Below are positions 11,031-21,346 of a stretch of DNA of 64,000 nt, piece after piece. Both the position numbers and the translations under genes were made by a program. Below the pieces are notes generated by a model. It saw only the letters and a list, made by a program, of their open reading frames with translations. It had not been told where the DNA came from and made no database searches. Numbering within the stretch: the first letter of the stretch is position 1; each line of letters starts with the position of its first letter. Origin of the DNA: Kwoniella bestiolae CBS 10118 (taxonomy: Eukaryota; Basidiomycota; Tremellomycetes; Tremellales; Cryptococcaceae); the NCBI RefSeq assembly GCF_000512585.2, contig NC_089247.1, forward strand, positions 434,001 through 498,000, read 5' to 3'.

Positions 11031-12012
11031 CTACCTAAACGATCTCCTGAAGTAACTCCAAACCCCTTTTCCATTGCTCTCATTGTGTTGCGTGTGGCTG
11101 ACTACTGTCTCGTTAGAATGGTGTGATTCTCCATCCTCACTTTGCTCTTTCTCCTTTTCAAGGTCTGTCGTCATACTTTCAACGTCAGTTGCGGAACCAA
11201 TTTGTAGGTTTTCCCAATCCGAAAGTCTCTCCCAGCTCTGAGATCCCACCTCGCTTTGCGGTCCTTCGTCTGTTCCGCTTTGTCCATCGAGATCCGTTGT
11301 CTTCGCCTCAGTCTGAGTTCCGCCTTCATCAAGCTGCGACGCGACACCACTCTGAAGATCAGCTTGTTTCTGTGATTCCCTCTCCTTCCGTCTCGATAAT
11401 TCACGTGCCACGAAGTGCGGACGGTGGATACATCGATTCTTGTATTCCTTAGAGGGTTGTTCTTAAATCAAAAAACCCATCAATATTTGCGTTCGCGTCA
11501 GATAGTCCTCGCAAAGATCTTCATGACAGGACTCACCGACGATACTCCCAGAACCGTTCCTTGAACAGTATGCACCCCCTCTTTCCCTTCCAAAGACATG
11601 ATCTGCTGTGCCAAAGCTTCGTCGAACCCGACGTTCGATAGATCAGATCCATTGGTTGGCTTAAGATCCGAGTGAGGGATCTTATGTATGTTATAGAAAG
11701 TCGGTACATGCCATTCTGCACCACGTATCTCCCTCGTGTTCCAGTTCAGGACTTCCGTGTCATGTAACTCCTGTGAGAGGAGATGGGCGCTGGGCACGGC
11801 AGGGGAGGTAAGACGGGATGAACCGATCCGATCTTGAATTGCACGTTAGTAGTGCAGTCTTTATCTTCTGTGCTGCTACCCTGTGTTGCAGTGTTTGAAG
11901 TTCGAACATCAGAGATCTCGAGCTTCACGCTGCCTTTGTAGTATGCTGAGCCTAGGACCATCACCATCCCATCTGAGTTCCCTTTGTAAAATTCCTTGAT
12001 AGAGTCGGACAT
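11031..12012 (-). pseudogene. Orphan tandem family, copy A (frameshifted)
   Basis: First of three tandem paralogues; I do not recognise the family. The start is MSDSIKEFYKG at 12012. Exon 1 is 11537..12012 and exon 2 probably 11031..11447 (acceptor taag, uncertain). Shared motifs with copies B and C: YYKGSVKLEISDVR, a hinge ending PSAHLLSQEL, then IMSLEGKEGVHTVQGTVLG just before the intron. Relative to copy C, one base is missing in the hinge around 11790-11830, so the frame changes between HPVLPPL and PSAHLLSQ; exon 1 is 476 bases where 477 would keep frame. Exon 2 encodes a Glu/Gln/Ser-rich hydrophilic tail with QSWERLSDW and ends in the basic aromatic VWSYFRRSFR. Either a young pseudogene, a sequence error, or recoding. 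No signal peptide or membrane segment is seen. Confidence 0.6.
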
Positions 12013-12934
12013 GTTGCAATCGATCGATATGTATGGACGATACGAGAAAATTAAGTGAGTTACGAGTGACCATATACTGGAGATGAACTTGAAGAAATCC
12101 ACAGTTAATAACGGATCACTCAGGAGCCAAGAAGCGTCTATATATACCTTAACCATCTCGTCAGAGCATCCCCTTCGGAAGGAACTGGGCAAAGGGCTTC
12201 TGCTCCACCCAAGTTAGAAGCACGCCACTAAAAAGGGACGAGGAGAAGGGAGGAGGTATGACAACGGGAATGCGACTTGCAATTTCCAATTCTGAGGGAT
12301 ATGGTGTAAACGTCACATAAGTACAATAAAGGAGCATAGCTCGAATTGCCAATCGATGTGAGGATGGTCTGGACCCGTAGAAACACGGAAGAGACTCCTG
12401 ATTCGCTTCTGTGATAGTTCGAGCGATCGTACTTGCTGTCATTATCAAAATATGACTACTGTACAAATGACCCCTAGCAATACACAGAAACATCTCTCGC
12501 TGGGACCTTTCCACCCCATCCTGTGAAGCAGCTCGATGGGGTTGGGTAGCTGTGGCGTCGCAGGCTTGCTCTAGATACTCAGGACTAGAACATACACCCC
12601 ACTTAGTCAGTTCTTTCGGACTTTCGGAATGTCGTTTCGTCTGATACGAAATGAAATGTGGCTTCGGATCAGCACGAGCAGCTTTTCCTTCCCTTTTGGC
12701 ATGATTTGTCTCATCTGTCCGTCGCGCACTGTTGGTGGGACTCACGTATAGAATGTGAAAGCAAAGCACGGTAGGATATGGGCTAAGGTCGTGGGCAAAA
12801 GATGTCCTTTCCGTTTATCATCTGTCAAGGCGTAATATTCATTCTGAGCCCCTTTGATATGGATCCAATCTCTAATACTTACACAAAGGATGCATCAATG
12901 TCCTGTTTAAACGAAAACATGGTAACTGTCAGAC
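12013..12934. other. Upstream region of copy A and spacer to copy B
   Basis: 922 bases. It contains the copy A promoter (separate entry) and, further upstream, a long open frame on the minus strand (12161-12769) with no conserved feature. A short perfect inverted pair TTTCGT/ACGAAA lies near 12634-12652. No further gene is supported. Confidence 0.4.
12138..12264 (-). promoter_or_regulatory. Copy A promoter: TATA box plus shared upstream element
   Basis: Read on the minus strand: GTCATACCTCCTCCCTTC at 12244-12261 (about -235 to -250 from the ATG) and a TATA box AAGGTATATATAG at 12138-12150 (about -130). Copies B and C have matching elements at nearly the same distances. Confidence 0.45.
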
Positions 12935-13802
12935 TCAAGAATGGAAAGGAGCCCTCCAGGACTTCCAAAAGGGGGTCCTCTTGCTTCCTGTGTCAGCTGC
13001 TGTTTGAACCATAGCCTGGTCAGGAGGATCGTTTTGCCTACCCTCTCCTTTATGTGTCTCAGGAGCAGTTGGCTTACTTTCATTATCACTTGCTGCAATG
13101 CACTGGGACCGTTCACTGATCTGCCGTTCCTTCGCCTCCTTTATCTTCTGCCTCTCTAGCTCTACAAACTTGCTGCTTTTATTAAATGCACGCCAAACTG
13201 CTTGAGAGGGAGGGCCCTCAGAGATACCGTCGTTCCAAGATCCATATGGTCAGCATTTCTCACACATAGTCTCGTGACAGGCTCAAGCTCGGGACATCAA
13301 GTTACGGGGAGGAAAGGACGAGACCTACAGGATAGACTCCCAAAACCCTACCATGAACGGTATGAGTCCCTTCCTTCCCCTCTTTAGACATGATCTCATC
13401 GGCTAACTCCCTACTGAACGCAATTTTGGAAAGTCCAGATCCGCCTCCAGTGAGGATGTTTCTGAGTGGACCGGACAATGTCGGCACATAATATCGTTCC
13501 AATGGCATCTTTTCGGCGGTCCACCCTGATACTTTCGTATCCTTCAACAATCCTGAGAGGTAATTGGAGACGGGCGCAGCCTCTGAAGGTCAAAACGGTT
13601 GAGCATCTCGAATATGGAAACTTGTGTCCGTGATATTTCCATCATCCGCACCATCGTTGGTGGGTTTCGTTCGGACGTTAGAGAGGCCAAGTTTGACCCA
13701 GCCGGTGTAGTAGGTTTTATCAATGCGGAACGTTGACATATCCCGGTAAACTTCGTATACATCGTCACTTTCGTTAGTGTCGTTCGTGATGTGATCGCTC
13801 AT
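12935..13802 (-). pseudogene. Orphan tandem family, copy B (in-frame stop)
   Basis: Second paralogue. It starts MSDHITNDTNESDD at 13802. Exon 1 is about 13329..13802 (or to 13325) and exon 2 is 12935..13197. Shared motifs: WVKLGLSNVR, VSGWTAEKM, then SRELADEIMSKEGKEGTHT and HGRVLGV. The frame is interrupted by a TGA at 13592..13590 in the same hinge where copy A is frameshifted; the same frame resumes afterwards with family sequence. The intron phase is also awkward: the good donor gtaggt gives phase 0, but the exon 2 frame needs one carried base, which a poorer gtctcg donor would supply. Exon 2 begins WRAFNKSSKF and VELERQKIKEAKERQ (coiled-coil-like) and ends in FWKSWRAPFHS, resembling the basic aromatic end of copy A. 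Best read as a decaying copy. Confidence 0.6.
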
Positions 13803-14576
13803 TTCGGATTCCAGAGAAACGAAACTGCAAGGCGTATAAATATAAATTTATGTATATGGATGAACAAAGTGAGTTAGGTCAGAAGTACGTGTCGTGATAA
13901 ATACTTGATTGTTCTGTCTTTATACCTTGGCTAGCCGCTATTGCCACACATGCGCCGTCAATGCTTCTGCGCCAATTCGAAGCCGATGAGGAGATCTTTG
14001 AAAGGAGATCTGGCAGAAAGGAGGTGGTATGACGTTTACGACACGGCTCGCTAAACAACCATCCAGGTGTGTTAGATCCGTCCTGATAGCGGCAGGATTG
14101 ACGCTGTTTGTCTGATATCATACAAAAAGCGAGCTTCTACTTTGACTTCTGACAAGAAGAGTAAACAAAGCACATCTCAACACTCTGACACGACCTTTGG
14201 ATGGTCACTCCACATTCCCCTTTATGTGCAGCTTCAGAATTTCCCTTGAATTTCCGTCATAGGCCGAAGATTGTTCCGTTGGCTGCTTACAGCGGCATAG
14301 CCGACCAAAAAATAATCACGCAAGTGAGGGAAGCGCAAACGATTGTGATTGTGGGAAGCTATACCATATCCTTTCTTTTGGTCGAAGTCTTCTCTCTAAG
14401 TTCTTCCATAAACTGTCATGTCGGCCACGTGCCTATATAATCAGTGGACATTCCCGGCGGTCGGGGATGTTCAAAATGTAACAAAGGTACCGGCGTAACC
14501 AGCCGTCGATACCGCTGACCTATAAAAGCAACGATTGAACATCCCCGACCGCCGGGAATGTCCACTGGTTATATAG
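13803..14576. other. Upstream region of copy B, including inverted repeat
   Basis: 774 bases between copies B and C. It holds the copy B promoter and most of the inverted repeat at 14413-14596. No gene is supported; the short frames here have no family resemblance. Confidence 0.4.
13918..14035 (-). promoter_or_regulatory. Copy B promoter: TATA box plus shared upstream element
   Basis: Minus strand: GTCATACCACCTCCTTTC at 14016-14033 (about -215 to -230) and AAGGTATAAAG at 13918-13928 (about -120). The element differs from that of copy A at only two or three positions. Confidence 0.45.
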
Positions 14577-14596
14577 TCACGTGGCCGACATGACAG
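14413..14596. repeat. 62-bp-arm inverted repeat (foldback/MITE-like element)
   Basis: The arms 14413-14474 and 14535-14596 are reverse complements over 62 bases with only two mismatches, separated by 60 bases. Each arm holds a CACGTG hexamer, a TATATAA-like stretch and a GC-rich core (CCCGGCGGTCGGGGATG). The left arm begins CTGTCATGTCGG. No flanking target-site duplication is evident. The right arm supplies the last codons and the TGA of copy C (14577-15517). It could form a hairpin or cruciform, or give a strong fold-back transcript. Consistent with a small non-autonomous element, but with no transposase or second copy in the window. Confidence 0.75.
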
Positions 14597-15517
14597 AACT
14601 GTACCATAGTGGCAGTTGCTCCCAGGATTGTAAGTCGTCACCAATGTATGATTGCCGCTTCTGTGTGCTTCGCTCCTCAACGTTGGTACCTTGCTGCTCA
14701 ACATCGGCGCTTTGCTTCTCGACGTTAGTACTTTGATTCTCAATGTTGTTTCTTTGCTCTTCGAGCTTCAGGCTTTGCTCTTCGGCCTTCATACCTTGCT
14801 CCTCATCCGTCAAGTTTTGCTGCTCGACTTCCGTTGTCTCGCCTCGACTGTGATTTGTGGTCTCACTCGGTGCTTCGACATGATCATACAGATCGCCACG
14901 ACTTTCAAGTTCGGCTTGAAGTTGCTGTTCCCTTTCCTCCAGTCTTCTCGCCTTCTCATCCGCCACACACTTCTCCATCTTATTTCGACGATCCTTGAAG
15001 TCAGGACTCCAACAGATCTGTTTTATATCCGTCAGTGAGAGCTGAATCTCCTAGAGAATTTACCTATACCTGCACTTACATGTGACAGCCCATACATCGT
15101 TCCCTGAACGGTATGTACCCCTTGCTTTCCTTCTTTCGACATGATCTCCTTCGACAGAGCATCACTGAATGCGATTTCGGATAGTCGAATTCGTGCATAT
15201 GCTCCTGGATTCGGTCTATAACGTGACACGTTGTACTCCTCGCCCCACATCTTTCTTTTGGTCCAACCTCCGACTGTGGTGTTAGGCAGCCTCTGCGACA
15301 GGAGATGGGCGGACGGCGCAGTGCCTTCTGGGAGAACGGTTTGACAAGGCCCAATATCAAAATCCGCGCTGGTGACGTCCTCTTTGCGGGTAACAGTTCT
15401 GGTGAGTTTGACATTGGAGATGTCGAGCTTGACACTGCCCTTGTAATGAAAATTGTTCAATGCCATGAAAGCCTCATCTGGATCTCCCTTATAGAAATCA
15501 TCGTCAGCGTCACTCAT
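14577..15517 (-). CDS. Orphan tandem family, copy C (intact)
   Basis: Intact member of the tandem family, function unknown. Two exons, 15080..15517 and 14577..15017, with a 62-base intron that has a CTGAC branch site; phase 0; 292 residues. Residues 1-146 are a compact domain shared with copies A and B: FHYKGSVKLDISNVK, FDIGPCQTVLP, APSAHLLSQRL, LSEIAFSDALSKEIMSKEG and GVHTVQGTMYG. No cysteine pattern, signal peptide or membrane helix is apparent, so probably soluble and intracellular. Exon 2 is a strongly hydrophilic Glu/Gln-rich tail with degenerate heptad-like repeats (EEQ, VEKQ, VEQQ, VEER), likely coiled coil. It ends SWEQLPLWYSS followed by VMSAT-stop; the last residues are encoded by the inverted repeat, and the basic aromatic end seen in A and B is absent, so the element may have truncated this copy. 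Confidence 0.75.
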
Positions 15518-16100
15518 CGCGTGTCTCGCTCAAACCTTGTGCAATGTGGTGTACTTGGCAGTTTGTGAGAGGTGAGCCCTAAAAATGGGATTCGGTGAGT
15601 ATAGAGAGGAAGGTCAGAATAGGACATATCGTCCGTTGATTGGTCCAGTATTTATACACTTAAGATGTCCCCCTCGGCTATGCACGGTACCAATACGATT
15701 CCTCTTCGATAAAAGATGACTTATCGCTTCATGAGGGGACTAGGAAGAAAGGAAATGGTCAGACGACATCATCATCCCATCGCAAGTATTCCACCTTCCT
15801 TGTTCCATTGCGAACGTCATCGAAAGTGACCTGGCCACATCAAATGGGCCAATGATGCCATCGTCAAGAAGAAGACGGATTGGTTGGTCAATTCTTGAAG
15901 TGGACGTGTGAAACACGTCAGAGCAACCCCTGTCGTACTAGTGAAATCGCTCCACAAAACTGCTGTCTCACTGTTTCCTTTCTTGTCGCAATCGTGCGAG
16001 CGTAACATCCAGAATGGAGGCATATTTTCATACGAGCTCGTAAACTCATGGAACAGTCTAGCCCCACCTATATGACCTTGTGCGTCATGATCCGAATAAT
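15518..16100. other. Upstream region of copy C
   Basis: 583 bases; contains the copy C promoter (separate entry). The distal part, next to the convergent end of the membrane-protein gene at 16101, has no recognised feature. Confidence 0.4.
15649..15764 (-). promoter_or_regulatory. Copy C promoter: TATA box plus shared upstream element
   Basis: Minus strand: GTCTGACCATTTCCTTTC at 15746-15763 (about -230 to -245) and GTGTATAAATAC at about 15648-15659 (about -135). Spacing matches copies A and B although the element is more diverged. Confidence 0.4.
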
Positions 16101-16810
16101 CTAAACTTCGCCTTTGATCTTCCTCTCCAACTCCCTAACCTTGACCATCTCCTCCTCCTTTTTCTCCTTGAGCGTTTTCCTCTTCTTGACCCTAAGACCC
16201 ATCTTCTCCCTAGCTTTGTTCTTAGCTTCCTCTCTTCGTTTCTTGTCCCTAGCTTCGATCTGTTTGGGAGTAAGGGGTATATCTTCTTCGGCAATGCCTA
16301 CGCCGCCTATGGAGGCTCCACGTAGTCGGATACGGTTGCCTGAGAGGTATTCTGTGATTACGGGGGAGGCGGCGGGACGATATTTGTGTTCGTCGGAATA
16401 TCTGCGGGTTGGCGGGGGATGCAGTAGATCAGGCAGAAGGGGTGATTGTATTGAAATGGCCAAGGTGGATAGGTTGGGAATGATAAGAAATGTTCACGTC
16501 AGCACACCACTCCTATCAATCATGAACGACCCAACTTACATACTCACCGACTAGCATATATGATCGTAGGTTTTTGTTCCTCCATACCCTTCCTACCTAA
16601 CCAGACACTGAACCAAGCCATGAACAGCAATGCTAAGACCAGCAGGATCCTCTTCCACCATGATGGAGGGGGTCTGTTGAATTCTTCCTGGACTGAACGG
16701 CGGAGCGGTCGATAGGATGGATCTGTCTCGTGTTGAGCGTGGGATGGTGGGAATGAAGATGAGGAGGCTCGACGGTCATCGTCTGTTTGAGGGATGGGTT
16801 GATATGACAT
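16101..16810 (-). CDS. Small single-pass membrane protein, unknown function
   Basis: Two exons, 16548..16810 and 16101..16401, joined in frame (two bases carried) to give 187 residues. Layout: a hydrophilic N-terminal region of about 50 residues (Ser/Pro/Arg-rich), one strong transmembrane helix (KRILLVLALLFMAWFSVWLG, about residues 53-72), then a lumenal or cytosolic region with YRPAASPVITEYLSGNRIRL and a highly charged, Lys/Glu-rich coiled-coil-like end. No signal peptide; it looks like a type II or tail-region membrane protein of the secretory pathway. I do not recognise the family. The 153-base intron is longer than average here, so an extra small exon cannot be excluded. Confidence 0.7.
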
Positions 16811-17532
16811 GGTGAGGGGTTTTATGTATAGTTCGGTTGCGTGACTTTGTCTATGCCTGAGTCACTTGTCGTTCTCGAGTGAGATGCCCCTATCGAATGT
16901 TTAGACTATTAAATAAGAAAGGTTGAAAAAGTCGAAAAGGAAAGAAAGTCAAGATGGATATGAATTGCACAGCAAGAATTCGAAGTACGACAGTGACATG
17001 GAGGGCGCACGATCCGGGATCAATTATCAGGCGTATAGTTCACTTGGTGGCACTTTGGCGAACGATCGTGTCCATTTTGGAGCTGTACTTTCGACAAGGC
17101 TTCATCCCCCACACCTTTGCTTTAATCTGTCGACCAGCCGCTCTGAACGCTGGCCGTCAGGTGATTCCGATGAGCAAAAACTACAGCACTCGGGATTGCC
17201 AGATGGTCCCCCACTTTGGTACTGACCGAGCGACATCCAGGTTAAGCTGCGCTGAGCGGACGGGAAGCGGCGTTTTCTAGATTCTATAACCGTAGATGAG
17301 GGTTGATGTGTCGAGAGGTGATAGAAGAATGACTTATACGGGACATTGAAAAGGGGATTTGGTCAATGATAACACAAACGTGCATCCCAAATGTACATAT
17401 CAATTCCAATCACCAACGTAAAATCCCTCCTACAGAAGATACAGGAAACTACCTAAAGACGAATTGTAAACATCCTATATTTATATACTCCACTTCGCAC
17501 CCTTCACGAACCAAATACAGTGTATTCTATAC
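16811..17532. other. Intergenic, promoter of the membrane protein and 3' region of the MFS permease
   Basis: 722 bases with no supported gene. The part near 17350-17530 is AT-rich and probably the 3' UTR of the permease. Confidence 0.4.
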
Positions 17533-19954
17533 CTAGTATCCGACGTATCTCCATCCCAAATCAACTTGTTCCTGCGTAATACCGTGTCTCATAGCGTGTC
17601 TGGCCTTCTCACCTCCGGCGTCCAATTTGGCATTCTCCCTTCTCACGTAGAACCTATACCCAGTGATGATAAACAGGAAGAGAACGTTGCACGCCAAGAC
17701 CATACCGAATCCGGCGTAGAAGTGAGGAGGGGCGTACCACACATAGGCGGACCATACGTTCGAGGTTCCTCCGATGGCATTGATAAGTGCCAGACCGGCT
17801 GCTCGCTTGGGGTAGGGTCGTGCGACGTGGAGAGAGAGGGTGTTGTAAATGAATAACTGGGGAACAACGTTACAAATTGGAGTTAACATGATCGCGAAGT
17901 ATCTTGCGGCTATGTTGAGGGTCGCGACGGCGATGATATAGGTCATGATACCGATGGAGAGACAAATGACGATGGGAAGGTAAATTTTTCCATGTTTCTG
18001 CAAAAATCGAGGAAAAAAACAAAAACAAAAACCAAAAAAAAGTTATCAGCTGCATGTATCGTAAGATCGAGCGCGGTGTGCACTTACATCTGAGTACCAA
18101 GACAGCCCGTAGAAGAAGAAACAGACGAAGATGTATGGCGGAGCAGTCAACACAAGAGTTATGATGTTGTTGTAACCCAACGACTTGATGATGGTAGGGA
18201 AGAAGTTTCCGACGGAACCCATAGCTTGGGACATGATCATGCAGATGATGAGAGTGTAGACCTGACGAGGAAATTCTTGTTAGCTTGGCCCCCCAAACGC
18301 AGAGTGATGGATGGTCTCAAGGACTCGACATACCTTCGGGTCAGCCAGGGCAGAGACATAGGCTTTGATATTGGAACCTGTCTCATGAGCTTCCGCGGCA
18401 CCAGCTTCCTTCTCAAGTCTATACACGGCGTAATCCCTTTCGATGGGGCTAAGCAGTTTGGCGTTATGTGGGTATTCGGGCTAGGTGAGGCGGTCAGTCT
18501 CGAATAGACGCTGAGAAAAGATAAATACACACCATGAAAGTAGCGAAGATAATTCCGCAGCCGACGGTGGCAACACCTTCAATGATGAACAACCACTAAG
18601 CAAGTGAAGACACGCGTCAGCAAAGCAAACAATATATCCAGGTGATAGGCTACTCACTCTCCATCCTCGGATACCATGTGCACCGTCAAGCTTTAACACA
18701 CCAGCGGCAATGAGACCACCGAACCCGTTACCCAATTGTTGACCGATAAAAAGGCCGGCATATCGTTTACCCAACTCTTTCTTTGTGTACCTATTCGAGC
18801 ACATCAAATGTCAGCTTCTCTTCCTCACGATCCTCATTCTTCCCTCCGACTATATCCTTCCTTCTCTCTCCCTCTCTCTCCCCGTCTCCCCTCACTGCCC
18901 GATCACTCGTCGTTTCCGTCCCGGGCCCCTTCTGCACGTTGTCCGGTATCCCTCCTTTCCCCTCCTTCTCCTTTCCGTTCGCCGTTCGCCCTTCTCCTCT
19001 TTCCTTCCCCTGTCCGCCTCGCACAGAGAGGGAAGGAGGGAAGACTCACCAAGCAGAAAGATAGTACAAGCACCCTGGGAAGAAGACCGCTTCCGAGGCA
19101 CCCAACAGAACTCGAATACCCAGGAGGGCAGAATACGATTGAACAGCAGCGGTACAAGCAGAGATCGTACCCCAAATGATGACCGCGCAACAGATATCTG
19201 CCAAAGTGTGAACAACGTTTGCATCAGCTGAGGTCAACACACGCGCGCTGCACATTCGCGAGAAGTGACAACTTACAGAGACCTGGTCTGCTGAAAAGGG
19301 ATATCAAGTAGTTGGAAGGGATTTGGAAAGGGATGTATCCGGCTAAACAGGGGTACAAGGGACGAGTCAGCCCAGGGGTTGTCGCAGTTGAGAAATGGTC
19401 AAGCGGTGCGAAGGAAAGGGATACTCACCATACAAAATAGCGATAGCAGTAGCGAACTGCTGGGTAGTCATATGCAGATCATCCATGATACCTTGTAATT
19501 TAGCTGCGGCCAAGTTCTGTCTATCGATATCTGGGGTGAGAGAACACAATTAGTAAGTGATTGCCTCTTCCTGGGTACAACGATCTGGAATTACTGATCG
19601 AATGGGTAACTCACAGTTCAGAACGTAAAGAATCATACTGCATATCAAGTCCATCAGTAAATGCCCATTGCTTCCGTGGTATTCACATAACAACTCACAT
19701 AATAGGCCTAAACAAGCATCCATCACAATCAGCCCCTATACCCGTCTGTAATCTTATAGACCAAAGCAGACTCACAAAATCACAGCATCCATCTTTCTGA
19801 CCATCTTCTTCTCGATCGCCAGAATCTCACTCTCGCTCAAATCCCTCAACGAAGCAGGTAAAGGTTTCTCCCCATTCTCGATTTCGACATGCTTGGTCTC
19901 CTCCTTATCGATCGCTTGGTCGATTGACTGCACCTGCTCGAGCGGTGTTGACAT
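17533..19954 (-). CDS. MFS permease, allantoate/nicotinate (Dal5/Tna1, ACS) family
   Basis: Plasma-membrane major facilitator of the anion:cation symporter group, which imports organic acids such as allantoate, nicotinate or related vitamins; the substrate cannot be told. Eleven exons: 19776..19954, 19699..19707 (9 bases), 19615..19637, 19429..19530, 19277..19342, 19050..19197, 18658..18790, 18533..18595, 18334..18480, 18088..18261 and 17533..17997; all in phase, 502 residues. Family landmarks: LYVLNYIDRQNLAAAKLQG in TM1, AGYIPFQIPSNYL, GIRVLLGASEAVFFPGCLYY, YAGLFIGQQLGNGFGGLIA, and a long second half with HVARPYPKRAAGLALINAI. About 12 membrane segments; hydrophilic N-terminal 50 residues. 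The intron at 18791..19049 is exceptionally long and purine-rich on the coding strand. Neighbours give no clue to substrate. Confidence 0.92.
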
Positions 19955-21346
19955 TGTGCAAATGTTGATGGGTTGGACGTCCGCCAGAGATGTATTTATA
20001 TCTATGCTATGGGATGTCTGGCTGTACCAAGTATACACAAGGACTGACTGGGTGAGGGGAAAATAAAGGGATAAGATCGGGGTATTGCACAAGCTTTATA
20101 TACATCTTTTGGAATCAATTATGACAGCAAAGGAGGAACATCCTCGGGCCGAAAAGTCGGTACAGCATGCAAGAGCGAAAATTCGAATACACTTTTGGGC
20201 TGAACAGAATCCATGCACATGCTGGTGTATGCTTCTCACGGCTCTTCTCTTGAAGGGTGATGATGTTCGCTCGCAGGGATGACAGGAGCTCCAAATGCTA
20301 CCCTTATCTTCCTCCAGACTAACCCCATTGAGCGATGATCGGAAGGATCCAACCGGGGGACCGACTTGGAGAAATGGAGAACCCGACTTTGGATTCGGTC
20401 GGAGCACCAGGGGTGGAAAAGGAAATAACGTAAATAGCCATGATTATGACGTTAGTGGGTTTTCCCCCTGACCGTCTGTTCTGTGTTTTTTCATCCCCAA
20501 CATAATCCTCACTACTTAATATGTTGGGCACCCGAAAACTTCAGAACAGTTGACGCAGTCCGAGTCCTGCAACCTTAGATATTCGGATACATAGTTGATG
20601 CTTCAGGCTATGCCCACCCAGTCACGTACTGTCCCGATGTTTATCCTGCAGAAAAACGGACGGCAGCAATGCGAGTTTTGCCAAGAATTCTATTCGTTTG
20701 AATACCGATCGATCGGGGACGTGAATGAATGTTCTCACCCATCAGCCCCTGCTTTTGAAGAAGTGTCAGAGCGGTGTCTCTCTACAGTAATTTCTCCTTC
20801 CGCCGGTCAACGGTCTCCGGTTTCACATGAATTGTTTCCCATGGATCCAGTCTCGGACTTTTTGGCAATGCGAGTTAATCCCGAGATATCCCTTAGCTTC
20901 TGAACAGTGGTGAAGGGAAATAAGCCAAGTCATCAATCGCTTGATACTCTACGCATTGGTCATACATAATCATGGAACGTTCCTCGATTCAAGCTTGGCC
21001 TACCGCTGACACGTTCGGCTCGTCCGTATTCGATCCCGAATACTCGAGGGCACCTCAATCGATCTGAGCACTCGGAAGACCGATTTACTCGTGCCCTCTT
21101 GCCTGTCGAGTTCCTTAGTTATATTGAGTAAGAGACGTGGATACCTTGGTAACCTGCTCACTTCTACATCGCAGCGACATTCATTGTGATCCCGAGACAC
21201 CTCACTTGAAATACTTCAGATTGGTCACATGATAATCCGGAATGCATTTAAAGTATATACGAACAAAACAAAACATGACATTCAACGATCGTTTACCTCT
21301 CCTTTTCGTTGTCCCACTCTTCTATCTACCTGACGTATTCCATTAT
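19955..21346. other. Intergenic between MFS permease and ADE6
   Basis: 1.4 kb. The first few hundred bases are the permease promoter; the last hundred or so are the ADE6 3' UTR. Between them I see only short open frames without homology. Nothing else supported. Confidence 0.45.

Noticed and set aside
11790..11830. A tiny intron rescuing the frame of copy A
   Set aside because: The only GT..AG pair (about 25 bases) is far too short for splicing and does not restore the family frame.
12161..12769. 202-codon open frame upstream of copy A
   Set aside because: Overlaps the copy A promoter element; composition without domains, and nothing similar upstream of copies B and C.
13576..13600. A tiny intron removing the TGA of copy B
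   Set aside because: The candidate GT..AG span is about 14 bases, below any workable intron size.
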